Below the pieces are notes generated by a model. It made no database searches. It saw only the letters and a program-made list of their open reading frames with translations, and was not told the origin of the DNA. A DNA stretch of 5,928 bases from Candidatus Woesearchaeota archaeon (GTDB taxonomy: Archaea; Nanobdellota; Nanobdellia; CSSed11-243R1), in NCBI GenBank assembly GCA_007133845.1, contig SLLY01000052.1, forward strand, positions 1 to 5,928, given 5' to 3'. Below are positions 5,921-5,928 of this stretch, one piece after another (position 1 is the first letter of the stretch; every line of letters starts with the position of its first letter). The position numbers and the translations under genes are program-made.

Positions 5921-5928
5921 CTGTATTA

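Overview
The window is AT-rich (around 30% GC by eye) and very compact. Every gene I can support lies on the minus strand, so the region reads from right to left. It looks archaeal, most likely a small-genome DPANN-type lineage. The reasons are a form III RuBisCO, an archaeal-type AMP phosphorylase with its N-terminal extension, a tiny Cys/His zinc-finger protein, GGTG/GTGAT-type ribosome binding sites and TATA-like A/T boxes ahead of the transcription units. Some CPR bacteria carry the same AMP-pathway genes, so the domain assignment is an inference.

Layout in transcription order: (1) 5804-5920, a 38-residue Lys-rich protein with CxxC and two His, perhaps extending past the right edge. (2) A 54-bp gap holding a T-tract terminator, a TATA-like element and a ribosome binding site. 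(3) 4463-5749, form III RuBisCO large subunit with all catalytic residues present. (4) 2964-4466, AMP phosphorylase, overlapping RuBisCO by 4 bp. (5) 283-2967, a ten-helix type II (SERCA-like) P-type cation ATPase, overlapping the AMP phosphorylase gene. (6) A 60-bp gap with a good TATA/BRE candidate and a small palindrome. (7) 1-222, the N-terminus of an unrecognised membrane-anchored or exported protein cut by the left edge.

RuBisCO and AMP phosphorylase are two of the three enzymes of the archaeal AMP (nucleoside salvage) pathway. AMP plus phosphate gives adenine and ribose-1,5-bisphosphate; an isomerase makes ribulose-1,5-bisphosphate; RuBisCO adds CO2 to give two 3-phosphoglycerates for central carbon metabolism. 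The isomerase (e2b2 type) is not in this window. The two enzyme genes are translationally coupled, and the ion pump follows with the same junction architecture, so the three form one operon.

The points most worth a second look are: the pump lacks the transmembrane-6 aspartate (Ser instead) and the transmembrane-8 glutamate of SERCA, so its ion is uncertain; a shared GAGTGAT motif spans the stop codon at both gene junctions and suggests starts a few codons inside the longest reading frames; and the small zinc-finger protein sits just ahead of the operon. I saw no mobile element, CRISPR array, tRNA or rRNA.
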